Source: Pseudorhodobacter aquimaris
Lineage (GTDB): Bacteria > Pseudomonadota > Alphaproteobacteria > Rhodobacterales > Rhodobacteraceae
Assembly (NCBI RefSeq): GCF_001202025.1
Contig: NZ_LGHS01000009.1
Span: 1 to 46,818, forward strand
Length of the DNA: 46,818 nt
Direction: 5' to 3'
This document shows, piece after piece, positions 37,298 to 45,690 of this stretch. The notes beneath the pieces are model-generated. The model saw only the letters and a list, made by a program, of their open reading frames with translations, did not search any database and had not been told where the DNA came from. Positions within the stretch are counted from its first letter, which is position 1; every line of letters begins with the position of its first letter. A program made the translations under genes and the position numbers.

Positions 37298-37485
37298 TTT
37301 CTGCCCATACGTAAATCAGAGCTAAGGAAGTCATCATGACTTTCGGGGCCATTCATCGCGGCATCAATTGTAACGCTACCATCAAGTTTGACCTCGAGCC
37401 GCGCTTGCAGCCAGCCAGCCGCCCGCGCCTCACGCATAAGCGCGGCGGCAAGGGTCTTCGCTTGGTTTTGCGGAGATACAGCCAT
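37294..37485 (-). CDS. small protein before the integrase
   Basis: A 63-aa protein (MAVSPQNQAKTLAAALMREA through SSDLRMGRK), soluble and charged. It overlaps the integrase start by 4 bp (ATGA) and follows the MerR-like gene by 9 bp, so it is part of the integration operon. I recognise no family; an excision-related role is only a guess from position. Confidence 0.6.
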   Translation of the reverse strand: MAVSPQNQAKTLAAALMREARAAGWLQARLEVKLDGSVTIDAAMNGPESHDDFLSSDLRMGRK

Positions 37486-37494
37486 TTCGTTGCC

Positions 37495-38139
37495 CTACTC
37501 GCTCAAGTGGACAATGGGGTGCGGCAAGCGAGACGCCAGCAGAGAAGCCATGGCACCGATGGAAAGCATGATTGCAGGTCCTTGCCATGCGGCCATATGG
37601 AAAGCATGATCTGCAAATGGGTGGTCTTCACCATAGAAAAATTCAGGATGGCCGTTAGCCCAGTACACGAATAATTCAGGGGCCTTTTCCCCACTAACCC
37701 CAAGATCCGATTCTAGTGACGTTACAAGATGATTTTTCGCGTGGGTGCCGTGAAGCCACCGAAGGCTTTTTTCGTCAATTTTAGCGCCCATAGACAGTGC
37801 AAGTGCCTCTTGGTGTTTATCTAACGCAAAGCTCTCACTGGTGGCCTCATGCGCAGCAATTGCGGATCTTTCCGAGTATAGTTCCGACTGCCAGAGGACT
37901 TTGAGCAAAATTCCTCTGGCAGCAGTATCTGCAAAAGTCACCGCAACTTTTGGCCCGATCCCGCGCTCCGATAGTGCGCCAATGACCAGCAGGCGACAAA
38001 CCTCCAGCAAAGAGAAACGAGCATGGCCCTTATTCTTTGGCAAATAGCCCTGCTTCCGCAAGTTTCTTTGGTTATCTAGTGAAACGCCAGTCACTTCGGC
38101 AGCCTCGCTTGGTGTAAGTGGATCAATGGTGAGTTTCAT
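37495..38139 (-). CDS. MerR/AlpA-like DNA-binding protein
   Basis: A 214-aa protein. The first 60 residues look like a MerR-type winged helix (LTPSEAAEVTGVSLDNQRNLRKQGYLPKNKGHARFSLLEVCRLL). The rest shows no domain I know. Proteins of this type act as excisionases or regulators of integrase in phage satellites and prophages. A consensus-like promoter lies just upstream at 38166-38194. It probably heads the operon ending in the integrase. Confidence 0.7.
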   Translation of the reverse strand: MKLTIDPLTPSEAAEVTGVSLDNQRNLRKQGYLPKNKGHARFSLLEVCRLLVIGALSERGIGPKVAVTFADTAARGILLKVLWQSELYSERSAIAAHEATSESFALDKHQEALALSMGAKIDEKSLRWLHGTHAKNHLVTSLESDLGVSGEKAPELFVYWANGHPEFFYGEDHPFADHAFHMAAWQGPAIMLSIGAMASLLASRLPHPIVHLSE

Positions 38140-38165
38140 GCTGCCCTTCCGCTCCGTATCGGTTC

Positions 38166-38194
38166 ATATGACCCGAATTTTAGAACCGTGTCAA
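38166..38194 (-). promoter_or_regulatory. strong promoter for the integrase operon
   Basis: On the minus strand: TTGACA, a 17-bp spacer, then TCATAT, about 27 bp before the MerR-like start. The -35 matches the sigma-70 consensus exactly. Confidence 0.75.
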
Positions 38195-38215
38195 TACTCC
38201 CGTTTTGTACGAGTG

Positions 38216-38238
38216 CAAAAAGGGCCTAACCATGCCCT
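38216..38238 (-). terminator. terminator between the regulator genes of the element
   Basis: On the minus strand AGGGC and GCCCT pair around an 8-nt loop, followed by T5, directly after the stop of the gene ending at 38241. Confidence 0.65.
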
Positions 38239-38240
38239 CC

Positions 38241-38609
38241 CTATTCACTGATCGCGTTGTCTTGCAGTTTTTTTAGCAAGGCTGCGCGGGCGGACGGGTC
38301 TAGCGCGCGGATTGCCTTTAGCTCTTCTCGCTCTAGGCTTCGTGCTTTGCTCCACTCGCGTAACATGGCGCAAGGGCTTCCTCCGAACAGCCAGTCCATG
38401 TTGACATTGTGGTCTCCGATCCATTGCATAAACGGCTCGGTCAGTGTTGGCTCGCCGTCTTCATAGGTGATCTTTGGCGGGTCAATTTCAAACAGTGCGC
38501 AGGTATGAGCAAGGCGCTCTTTGAATGTGCCAAATTCATAATGGCGGTGCGTTTCTGGGACTGTAGGCAAGCCGGGGGCATTACCCAAAATAGGGATGAT
38601 GTTTGTCAT
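38241..38609 (-). CDS. phage-type protein of unknown function
   Basis: A 122-aa soluble protein. GDHNVNMDWLFGG resembles the NxDWLxxG piece found at the end of some small phage regulators, and the C-terminus (LDPSARAALLKKLQD) is helical. A regulatory role is possible but not shown. It lies upstream of the terminator at 38216 and follows the 92-aa gene by 12 bp, on the same strand. Confidence 0.6.
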   Translation of the reverse strand: MTNIIPILGNAPGLPTVPETHRHYEFGTFKERLAHTCALFEIDPPKITYEDGEPTLTEPFMQWIGDHNVNMDWLFGGSPCAMLREWSKARSLEREELKAIRALDPSARAALLKKLQDNAISE

Positions 38610-38621
38610 GGTGGTTTTCCT

Positions 38622-38900
38622 TTAATTCAATTTTGTTGCGTTTTGAGGCTCAAAATCAATGTCCTCAAGATCCACTTCCATGCGTGTGGCTAGGTCGTAA
38701 AACGAAGAGCAAACACCTTGCAGGGCGCGCTTTTTGCAGCCAGTCATAGGTTCGCCAAATTCAGGAAGCGTGCAAATTAGGGTGTGAAGCGCATCTACCA
38801 GATTGCTAAGCTGCAACACTGAGTAGAAGAGGTCCTCAATTCTCCCTTTGTCGACAAGGCATGTTTCTTCGGTCGCCTCTTGGGCGTTGCTTTTCGGCAT
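38622..38900 (-). CDS. phage-type protein of unknown function
   Basis: A 92-aa protein starting MPKSNAQEATEETCLVDKG, mostly helical, with four cysteines. The ATG at 38900 has AGGGAA upstream. No family was recognised. It is in the run of small genes transcribed toward the integrase. Confidence 0.6.
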   Translation of the reverse strand: MPKSNAQEATEETCLVDKGRIEDLFYSVLQLSNLVDALHTLICTLPEFGEPMTGCKKRALQGVCSSFYDLATRMEVDLEDIDFEPQNATKLN

Positions 38901-38916
38901 GGTGTTTTCCCTTGGT

Positions 38917-39069
38917 TTAGGCTGGTTGGTGGCTGGTGCGTTCCATGCGGTCACGAATGGCCCGAATGATCTCGCTGTTTTGGCTAGATCCGTTTTTTTC
39001 TGCTTCCCCTTCGATCCACTCCTTTAGATCGGTAGGTAGGCGCAACTGCAAAGGTTTGCGGGTTGTCAT
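38917..39069 (-). CDS. ribbon-helix-helix (Arc-like) repressor
   Basis: A 50-aa protein, MTTRKPLQLRLPTDLKEWIE followed by GEAEKNGSSQNSEIIRAIRD and a short tail. The beta strand plus two-helix pattern (LQLRLPTDLKEWI, SSQNSEIIRAIR) is the Arc/MetJ fold. The gene is too short for usual ORF tracks but is well formed. It is divergent from a second Arc-like gene with tandem palindromes between them. Confidence 0.78.
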   Translation of the reverse strand: MTTRKPLQLRLPTDLKEWIEGEAEKNGSSQNSEIIRAIRDRMERTSHQPA

Positions 39070-39083
39070 GTCTGGCCCTTTCA

Positions 39084-39113
39084 TGGCTCACAGCCATACA
39101 TGGCTCACAGCCA
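39084..39113. promoter_or_regulatory. tandem palindromic operators
   Basis: TGGCTCACAGCCA occurs twice, at 39084-39096 and 39101-39113, 17 bp apart. A weaker copy, TGGCTTTATGCCA, is at 39136-39148. The sites fill the space between two divergent Arc-like genes, where autoregulatory repressor sites are expected. Confidence 0.7.
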
Positions 39114-39150
39114 CCATTGCGTCAAGCTCTAAATGTGGCTTTATGCCAGC

Positions 39151-39486
39151 ATGACAGACAGAAAGCCCCAAGATCAGGATAAATTTGTTCTTCGCCTCCC
39201 CGATGGAATGCGCGACAGGATCAAGGCTGCCGCAGATGCTAATAGCCGCAGTATGAATGCAGAAATTGTGGATAGACTGGATACAAGTTTCGGGGGAGAT
39301 ATTTTCAGCGGTGTTATGCTTGGCGAGATTAAAAATCCCAAAGCAAAAGCTCTCGCTCAAAAAATGATCGCCATGCAGATTAAGCAGATGATTGATCTGC
39401 TGGTTGAAAACGACAGCCAGCCTGAAACAGGCTTGGGCACATCATCCCCCTTGGATAAGGATAGGCCGGATCAGCGTCCTGCATGA
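39151..39486 (+). CDS. Arc-family ribbon-helix-helix repressor
   Basis: A 111-aa protein started at the ATG at 39151 (MTDRKPQDQDKFVLRLPDGM). The FVLRLPDGMRDRIKAAADAN-SMNAEIVDRL segment is the Arc/Mnt fold (DNA-binding strand FVLRL). The C-terminal half, with the helical AKALAQKMIAMQIKQMIDLL, may mediate oligomer formation. An in-frame upstream ATG at 39133 lies in the weak operator copy, so it is less likely. It is the only plus-strand gene of the element. Confidence 0.82.
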   Translation: MTDRKPQDQDKFVLRLPDGMRDRIKAAADANSRSMNAEIVDRLDTSFGGDIFSGVMLGEIKNPKAKALAQKMIAMQIKQMIDLLVENDSQPETGLGTSSPLDKDRPDQRPA

Positions 39487-39493
39487 TCCGGCC
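39464..39493 (+). terminator. hairpin overlapping the stop of the Arc-like gene
   Basis: GGCCGGATCA and TGATCCGGCC form a perfect 10-bp stem around a 10-nt loop; the stop codon is the start of the right arm. TTAGTGTT follows. It separates this gene from the portal gene, which converges on it. Confidence 0.55.
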
Positions 39494-39621
39494 TTAGTGT
39501 TCCATGTCGCGCCCTGCTGAAAACTTTGGACAGGGCCACACGGTGACGGGGTTTTCCTACTTGCCGTCTAAAGGGGGTGCTTTGCGGGGATGAATAAACC
39601 GCAGGCGCACCCTGCCAATTC

Positions 39622-40698
39622 TTAAACTGCGTTGTCGCCCTCTCCCCAATTCACCAGGGTAAGGGCTTGGTTCAGATCGCCTGGGGCAATGCCTGCCCCT
39701 TTGGCCTCAACCAGCGCCTTGACGATAGTTGACAGTGCACGGGCGCGGCCCCCTACGTCATAGGCTTGCACGGGGCGCATGGTGTCGATCGAGACTTCCA
39801 CGCCCAGCTTGACGGTTGCTTCCTCGGCCAGTAGGGCGGCAATCGGCTGCAAGGTCCAGCCCGCAAGGTGGCGCTGCCCTTCCCTGATCACTGGCCCTGT
39901 TGATGCATGGTTGAACATGCCCGGCAACACCCCGAAGGCCATTTCGATTGCATGACGTGCCGCTGCCAAGGTTTCAACTGTCATGGATTTTGAAAGGTCA
40001 GGGGAAAGCTGATCCGGCGATTTGCCAATATTGGGGTTCATACCAGCCGCCGTTGACTGCGCTACACCCTCGATCAAAAGGCTTGCGCCTCGCCTCCCCT
40101 TAAATTGTTGCCGCATGGTGTCCATATCATCGACAGAGCCTTCTGGCAGCGGGATGATCGTAGAGCCAAGCGGTGCATCACGGTAAACATCTCGCAAGGC
40201 GGTTTCCACCTCGCCCAGCAATGACGCCGAAAGGGGCGCACGGCGCAGGGGGGCAGACCCGGCCCAAGGTGATACACTATCAGACCCGATACGCAGGTGC
40301 AGAACCTCGGCGGCAAGGGCGGTCACAGATCGCGCGCCGCCCGCGTCTGACAGGCTTAGGCGATAGGCTTTTGGGGTGCCGTCACGGGTTGATAAATCCC
40401 AATCGGCGCAAGGCAACAAGCCGCGTTCAGTGATCAGCATCACCGCTTCACCTCGCAAGGCCACAGCCCGCGCAATCAGGGCCATGGTGCGGCGATCCAG
40501 TATCGGCGCGCCTTGCACATCGGCAAGGGCGAAACCGCCTTCCCAGAGGCTAACGCAGCTTTGAACGGTCGCGGTCAGCTCTGCCACGCCTTGCCCGCCG
40601 CTGATAAATCCTTCCCGCGCGGCCATCATCAGCCCCGTATAGCCCGCGCCGCTGGAACGGGTTTCGATTGGTGCTTTGCGTTTGAATAATCCGAACAT
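39622..40698 (-). CDS. HK97-type portal protein
   Basis: A 358-aa protein starting MFGLFKRKAPIETRSSG. The dodecameric portal forms the DNA entry gate of the phage head. Family marks include the AAREGFISGG region, the HLRIGSDSVSPWAGSAP stretch and the C-terminal LVNWGEGDNAV. It is shorter than many portals (about 400 aa) but internally continuous. Its ATG overlaps the protease stop (TAATG). It is the last gene of the head operon on the minus strand. Confidence 0.85.
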   Translation of the reverse strand: MFGLFKRKAPIETRSSGAGYTGLMMAAREGFISGGQGVAELTATVQSCVSLWEGGFALADVQGAPILDRRTMALIARAVALRGEAVMLITERGLLPCADWDLSTRDGTPKAYRLSLSDAGGARSVTALAAEVLHLRIGSDSVSPWAGSAPLRRAPLSASLLGEVETALRDVYRDAPLGSTIIPLPEGSVDDMDTMRQQFKGRRGASLLIEGVAQSTAAGMNPNIGKSPDQLSPDLSKSMTVETLAAARHAIEMAFGVLPGMFNHASTGPVIREGQRHLAGWTLQPIAALLAEEATVKLGVEVSIDTMRPVQAYDVGGRARALSTIVKALVEAKGAGIAPGDLNQALTLVNWGEGDNAV

Positions 40699-41263
40699 TA
40701 GGCTCTCCAACGGTTAAAGGCGGCATAAAAGCGCGCCCAGTCTTGGGGTGCGTCTTTTGGCGCTTGCCAATCCCGCGCCTCAATCTGTGCCTCTGAATAT
40801 GCCGGCACAGTTACGGCGCTAATCTCGAACAGGTCGGCAGATCGAACGGTGCGCAAGATTGCCCCGCCGCGCGCCTCAATTCCCTCACCACCCGGGCGAA
40901 CGCGAAAGCCCGGTGACAATCCGCGGATAAGCCCCGATTCATGCGCAGACAGGAGTCGCGCGCCCAAGTGGTGCCGCCTCTGATCACGGCTTCCACTTCT
41001 AGCGCCGTGTCGGTATCGCGCAGGGTCAAGGTGCCCGCCCGTGTCGATGCCAATGGCTTGTTATAGTCATGCCCGGAAAGGAAGTGGATTTCCTCGCCGC
41101 GCTCGATGCGGTCAGCGAAAGCACGGCTTTCGATGATCTCTTTGCGGGGTTGCGCACCATCCGAAAGCACGGTTTCCCGGCCATATGGAAAGGATGCCCG
41201 AAGGCGAGTTTCCCCGCCCTCGGTGCGCAATTCCAGCCCGCCTTGGTGCGAACCCCAAAGCAT
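40698..41263 (-). pseudogene. HK97-type prohead protease, frameshifted
   Basis: Two overlapping frames encode the halves of a prohead protease (S78-like) of about 188 aa. The first, from 41263, has FLSGHDYNKPLAS (catalytic His about 65) up to TTWARDS. The second, ending at 40698, has ESGLIRGLSPGFRVRP and FEISAVTVPAYSEAQI (catalytic Ser). Joining them needs one extra base near 40960. The protease would process the capsid shell. The start overlaps the capsid stop (TAATG), so translation would be coupled. As read, the enzyme is broken. Confidence 0.8.
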
Positions 41264-42528
41264 TAGGCCAGTTCCAGCCCGGTCAGGATTTCAAGCTGTG
41301 CAGGTCGCGCAACCGTCACATCCATTGTGGCAAGCGCCGTGATGCGCAGCCCGCCCGATTGTGCATCGCTGTAGGGGTCTCGGATCAAATCAACCGCACC
41401 CCATGCCCCGACAAAGATAGGCGCAACGCCGCCCGCTGCCGTGGTCAAAAGAGAAGTGCAAGCCAAGGGGCTGCCAGCCGGGGCGGCAAGGCCGTTTGTG
41501 GTCATGGCGATATTGACCGCCGGAATGTTCTTGACCATGCGGTCCCACTCCGAAACAGCCGTGCCGCTAATCAGGGTATCATCAAGGAAGCTCCACAATT
41601 CGGGCCGGATCATTGCCTTGATCGCATCGGGACCACCCGCCGCATTGCCAGCCATGAAGCGCACCACAGCCGCGCGGAACGCCGCCCAGCTTGCCGCGTC
41701 GTCGACAGCCGTGCTTGTGATGCCGTAGGTTGCCGCCCCGGTGATCACGCCCAAGGGCTGACCATCGGCCCCGGTGCCAAGGAAAACCGCCTTGTCCATC
41801 GCCGCGCCCATAGCGCCGGACATATCGCGCCGGATCGCTTGTTCAAGCGCCGCGCCCGATTGCTGCAATGCCTTGCGGGTGATGCGCATTTGAACACCCA
41901 AATTATGGTCAGGCGACATTGCCTTGTCTGTGGTGGCATAGGCGGTCGGCCCTGCAACGTTGCCCGTTTCGGATGCTGCCCATCCCGCAGAAACCGCGCT
42001 TGTCGTAACGGGCCATGCCACAGAACCTTGCGCGATGCTGATCATCTGCGCCCCCATGCGGGCCGCTACGCTATCAGGAAACAGGCGGTCGATGATCGGG
42101 CGCTGCTGCACGGGGTCGGGGGTGCCGCTTGCGACAGTCTCGCCCGCGCGTTGCTCCAATGCCTGCCACGGCACGGGGATGCCACGGAACCCGCCCGCGC
42201 TGCGCAGCTCCTGCACGATTTCGGCGGTCTTGCCGTCCAGTTGCCGCCCTTCGTCCAGGTTCAAAGCAATCTGGCGCAATTCAAAGCCCGCCATCATCTC
42301 GGCCCATTCCTTGCCCGAACGGGTTTCAAGCTCGGCCCCGGCGTCCCGGCGCTCGGTATCCTCGGCAATCAATGCCGCGCGATAGCGGGTTTCTCCGTTC
42401 CGGTATTCCAGATCGAGCGCGGCCATTTGGCGGGTTTCGTCCTCGGTGGGCTTTTCTTTCCCTACCAGCTCGGCAAGGTTTTGGCGAATTTCATACTGAC
42501 GCCGGGTGATTTCAACAGACTTAAGCAT
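41263..42528 (-). CDS. HK97-fold major capsid protein
   Basis: A 421-aa capsid precursor. The first 120 residues are a charged helical delta domain (TRRQYEIRQNLAELVGKEKP), which acts as scaffold and is cut off. The rest carries the HK97 core: AGWASSETG-like AGWAASETGNVAGP, LQQSGAALEQAIRRDMSGAMG, DKAVFLGTGADGQPLGVI and VDLIRDPYS. The ATG at 42528 has GGAG 8 nt upstream, better than the ATG at 42534, which overlaps the HNH stop. The reading frame is intact. Confidence 0.9.
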   Translation of the reverse strand: MLKSVEITRRQYEIRQNLAELVGKEKPTEDETRQMAALDLEYRNGETRYRAALIAEDTERRDAGAELETRSGKEWAEMMAGFELRQIALNLDEGRQLDGKTAEIVQELRSAGGFRGIPVPWQALEQRAGETVASGTPDPVQQRPIIDRLFPDSVAARMGAQMISIAQGSVAWPVTTSAVSAGWAASETGNVAGPTAYATTDKAMSPDHNLGVQMRITRKALQQSGAALEQAIRRDMSGAMGAAMDKAVFLGTGADGQPLGVITGAATYGITSTAVDDAASWAAFRAAVVRFMAGNAAGGPDAIKAMIRPELWSFLDDTLISGTAVSEWDRMVKNIPAVNIAMTTNGLAAPAGSPLACTSLLTTAAGGVAPIFVGAWGAVDLIRDPYSDAQSGGLRITALATMDVTVARPAQLEILTGLELA

Positions 42529-42530
42529 AC

Positions 42531-42865
42531 TCATTTCTCCATTGGTTTGGTGGTTTCTGCCGCCAAAGTGGCGACAGCATCTGCCCAAGCTTTACGCTCA
42601 GGGGATTTCTCTTTGTGTCCGCACTCGATGCGGGTCTTCTTCGTGTGACATGGACCGCAAAGCGGTTGCAGGTTACGCGGGTCGAAGGATAATTCGGGGT
42701 GAGTGCGCACGGGCTTGATGTGGTCGATCTCAGCCTGCGACGTTCTCCACAGCAGCGGCATTTCCAGCCATCCCGCTCAAGGATTTGTTGCCGTAGCACC
42801 TGCCAACGGCGGGTCGATGTGACCTTTTTTGAGTGACGGGCGTGTTCTTTGCGGATCACAGCCAT
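42531..42865 (-). pseudogene. HNH endonuclease, frameshifted
   Basis: The first frame gives VLRQQILERDGWKCRCCGERRR and the second gives AEIDHIKPVRTHPEL with SFDPRNLQPLCGPCHTKK, together a normal phage HNH nuclease (paired CxxC zinc sites and the DHI catalytic His) of about 110 aa. The two meet near 42730, where one missing G breaks the frame. HNH proteins beside the terminase help cut the packaged DNA in cos-type phages. It overlaps the terminase stop by 10 bp. The capsid gene follows. Confidence 0.82.
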
Positions 42866-44505
42866 AGCGCCCTCTCTTTCCGAATGGGCGCGGCTTTCAT
42901 CCGCGCACCTTGCGCCACGGCAAGGACAGCGGCCGCCGCCGCGTCAATACGGCCAAGGCTGCGCGCCTTTGCCAGCTTATGGTTGCCAGCCGGATCGATC
43001 AGCGTGATCGCGTCAGCGAAGGCAAAGCGCAGCAACAGCGAGGGCACGGACTGCACTTCGCCGTCGAACAGCGCACGGCGGAACCGCTCAACATCCTCGG
43101 AACCATCTTTCCATCCGAAGCCGCGCCAGATAAACGGGACACGGCCCAGACCTGCCGACATCATGGCTTCGGAAAACTCTGCATGTCGAAAGCGGTCACC
43201 GACCACGCAAGCCACCTCGGCGCCGTCAAGGTGGCGCACGATCTGCGCAAGCCAAGGCCCAGGCGGAACAGTGTTCTCACCCATAACCGATAATTCGCCC
43301 CGCTCGTGCATTTGTGTATATCGGTCTGATACACCGTCAGCCGCGCCACGATCTGCAAGCGAAGGCATCGCGGGGAAAGTACCGAGAGCCTCAAGCCGTC
43401 CAGTCTCGGGCCAATAGAAAGCCGCTGCCGACATGGAACGACTGCCGCCGAGGTCTACGCCAAGGATGCAAGCGCCTTCGCGTGGCGGCAAATCATCGGG
43501 CGAAACTTCTGCGTTCATCCATTCGTCGGCAGTTACCAACACAGAACGATCTTCGGAAGAAACGCGCTCATTTCTGTTTAAATTACGAAAACTGGACAGA
43601 GCCGAACCACCACGAGCGAGGGCGCGGCGGGCTTGCGACACCAGCCAGTCAGGGGCCGCGCCAATGCCTTCTTTCGCGCCGGGGTTTGCTTCGAGCAGCG
43701 ATTCCAAATCATCTGCTGGCAAGCCATAGCGCGGGCGATGTTCCTGGACGTATGTGCCGGGGGGCGGCTCATCGAGCCAGCGGGAAAAGGTGTTGGCATC
43801 ATCAGGGGCAGAGGTTGATATGATCAGGGCGCGACCATCTCGCTTGCCCAAGCCTGACAGGATCGCGTTCTCGAGATTGTCGCCTTTTTCGCGTTCCCAT
43901 GCTGCCCGCTCATCCAATATTGCCAGCGTAGGCGCGCCGCCAAGGATGGATTTGCCATCGGCTGCGATCACTCTAACCAACCCGCCGCCATTGCCTTCGA
44001 ACTCGATTTCAAGCTTAGAACCGCGCCGGATGATAAACTTGGCCTGATCCTCTTCCGGCAGTCCCTGGATGAAACCGAGCACAAAACTAAATGCTGTCTT
44101 GGCCTGATCGCGGTTGCGGGCTGCGATGATCACTTCGCGCTTAGGCTGGGGCTTAACTTCAAGCGCACCGACCAACTCACCCAGTGCAAGGCCAGCCGAC
44201 AGGGCAGTCTTGGCATTCCCGCGACCAATCGACAGGACGCCGACCATAACACCCTTGGAAAGTGCGCCTTTCACGAATTTACGTTGAAAATCAGCTAGTT
44301 TTAGCGTTTTTCCTGCTTTTTTGCCCTCTGGAACATTCAAAAGCCCTAAAAACTGAATTGCGCGGATCGCTTGCGATTTTCCCCGGATTTTTTCGAGAAG
44401 AGAGAAAGGAACAGTCCCATCATCGGTCCTACCCCGCAAAGACTTGGGGGCATTGGGACCATTTCCGAAGAGATCATGCGCCACGGCAGCATCCTCCATT
44501 TTCAT
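42856..44505 (-). CDS. phage terminase large subunit
   Basis: A 549-aa DNA-packaging motor. Walker A-like SIGRGNAKTA is at residues 92-101, Walker B TLAILDE with its catalytic Glu is near 193-199, and the RNase H-like nuclease domain begins at ACILGVDLGGSRS (D351). It belongs to the Terminase_1 type found with HK97 heads. Its ATG overlaps the winged-helix gene stop by 4 bp (ATGA). No separate small-terminase gene of known type is visible; the winged-helix gene is the positional candidate. Confidence 0.9.
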   Translation of the reverse strand: MKMEDAAVAHDLFGNGPNAPKSLRGRTDDGTVPFSLLEKIRGKSQAIRAIQFLGLLNVPEGKKAGKTLKLADFQRKFVKGALSKGVMVGVLSIGRGNAKTALSAGLALGELVGALEVKPQPKREVIIAARNRDQAKTAFSFVLGFIQGLPEEDQAKFIIRRGSKLEIEFEGNGGGLVRVIAADGKSILGGAPTLAILDERAAWEREKGDNLENAILSGLGKRDGRALIISTSAPDDANTFSRWLDEPPPGTYVQEHRPRYGLPADDLESLLEANPGAKEGIGAAPDWLVSQARRALARGGSALSSFRNLNRNERVSSEDRSVLVTADEWMNAEVSPDDLPPREGACILGVDLGGSRSMSAAAFYWPETGRLEALGTFPAMPSLADRGAADGVSDRYTQMHERGELSVMGENTVPPGPWLAQIVRHLDGAEVACVVGDRFRHAEFSEAMMSAGLGRVPFIWRGFGWKDGSEDVERFRRALFDGEVQSVPSLLLRFAFADAITLIDPAGNHKLAKARSLGRIDAAAAAVLAVAQGARMKAAPIRKERALWL

Positions 44506-44921
44506 AGCATGACCCGCCGTTGAACGGGGAACGCCGCTACGTTCGATGTGCTACGGTCAGGGCTATAAGAGTTCGTGCGCACCACGTGCGCCCCCGCTGT
44601 TCCGTTTCCTGCGCCCCCCCCCGCGCATCTGGTGCGCCCCTTCGCGTTACGAAACAGGTCATATTGGTTGCTGGTTTGGATGTTGTGTTGGGTGCGTGTG
44701 GAGACTGTTATGAGGCCGTTAGCCTCAAGCGCCTGCACGGCCACCTGCACGGCACGGCGCGACAGCCCTGTCTCGGCCCGTAGCGTCTCGTTGGATGGCG
44801 TACAGACGCCGCCCCTGTCGTTGTAGTGGTAGGCCAGCGTCAGCAGCACAACCCGCTGCACGGTGGTCAGCCGGGCGTGTTGTGATGCTTCCATTGCCCA
44901 TTTGATTGCGCTCCAGCTCAT
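44502..44921 (-). CDS. winged-helix protein upstream of terminase
   Basis: A 139-aa protein. Residues 15-75 form a helix-turn-helix of the phage replication/regulator type (TVQRVVLLTLAYHYNDRGGV, SNETLRAETGLSRRAVQVAVQALEANGLI). The C-terminal part is low-complexity, Gly/Arg/Thr rich. Position directly before terL suggests a small-terminase role, but the domain is also common in phage replication proteins. It overlaps terL and the upstream gene by 4 bp each. Confidence 0.7.
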   Translation of the reverse strand: MSWSAIKWAMEASQHARLTTVQRVVLLTLAYHYNDRGGVCTPSNETLRAETGLSRRAVQVAVQALEANGLITVSTRTQHNIQTSNQYDLFRNAKGRTRCAGGGAGNGTAGAHVVRTNSYSPDRSTSNVAAFPVQRRVML

Positions 44922-45154
44922 CGCACGTCCTCGATCAGTTTAAATTCATCATCGTCTTCGGTGTTGCCCCCGTGCATGAACAGGTCCGAGACCATGCTGT
45001 TCATCAGTGACAGTTGCTTGGCAGAGGGCTGCCAGTCGGCGCGTCCTCTTGCCTTTTGAATGGATAGGGCAAAGTTTCGGGCGAACCCCTTGGGCGCTGC
45101 GCCGATCACAGCGCGCCAATGGAACAGCAGCTCGTCAACCGTCCTCGTGGTCAT
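44918..45154 (-). CDS. small phage-type protein
   Basis: A 78-aa protein (MTTRTVDELLFHWRAVIGAA through EDDDEFKLIEDVR), helical, with an acidic end. It overlaps its neighbours by 4 bp on both sides, so it is translated as part of the head operon. No family was recognised. Confidence 0.6.
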   Translation of the reverse strand: MTTRTVDELLFHWRAVIGAAPKGFARNFALSIQKARGRADWQPSAKQLSLMNSMVSDLFMHGGNTEDDDEFKLIEDVR

Positions 45155-45690
45155 AGCGATACCCGACGATAGCGGGCCGCAATGCGCGCCGCATGAGGTG
45201 ATAATCCACTAGATTTACCATCGCCCGCGCCGCGCAGGTCATAGAAGGCAGAAGCCTGGTCCATGATCGCCAAAGCTAAATCTGCCGGAATATTTGAAGC
45301 CTTATCTCCGAAGCCCGCTTTGTACTCGATCACCACATCACCGCGCGGCGCAGGCCCATCAATCCAAAGTTTTGGGCGGTGCCCAGTAGTTACTGTGAAG
45401 CCTTCAAATTCGTCACCCCGTGCTGTTACGGTGACGGTCGCGGGGTCGAGCAGGGGCGCTATTGGCAAGGCCATCCATGCCACATCGGGCCACTCGGCCA
45501 TGCTGATGTATATGGTTTGATGCAGCAGCGCTATTGAGGCGTAGGCCTCAATCTCCAAAGCCGCCGCAGTTGCGTGGAGGGTAGCCTCATTGACCGCATC
45601 AGTGTCATTCCCTAACCGGCAGTGCAGCAGCACCGTAGCCAGATCGAAGGGGGCGGGCAGCCCGCTAAGGGGCGAACGATCAACAATCAT
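45151..45690 (-). CDS. phage head-tail connector-like protein (gp6/gp8 type)
   Basis: A 179-aa protein starting MIVDRSPLSGLPAPFDLATV. The C-terminal part fits the phage connector family: VVIEYKAGFGDKASNIPADLALAIMDQ, then ARIAARYRRVSL. These proteins sit below the portal and join the head to the tail. The presence of a connector with no tail genes is notable. The ATG at 45690 overlaps the preceding stop by 4 bp; the upstream part of the longer frame is not conserved-looking. Confidence 0.65.
   Translation of the reverse strand: MIVDRSPLSGLPAPFDLATVLLHCRLGNDTDAVNEATLHATAAALEIEAYASIALLHQTIYISMAEWPDVAWMALPIAPLLDPATVTVTARGDEFEGFTVTTGHRPKLWIDGPAPRGDVVIEYKAGFGDKASNIPADLALAIMDQASAFYDLRGAGDGKSSGLSPHAARIAARYRRVSL

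Noticed and set aside
41185-42648. A 487-aa open frame on the plus strand
   Set aside because: It is antisense to the capsid gene and has no recognisable domain.
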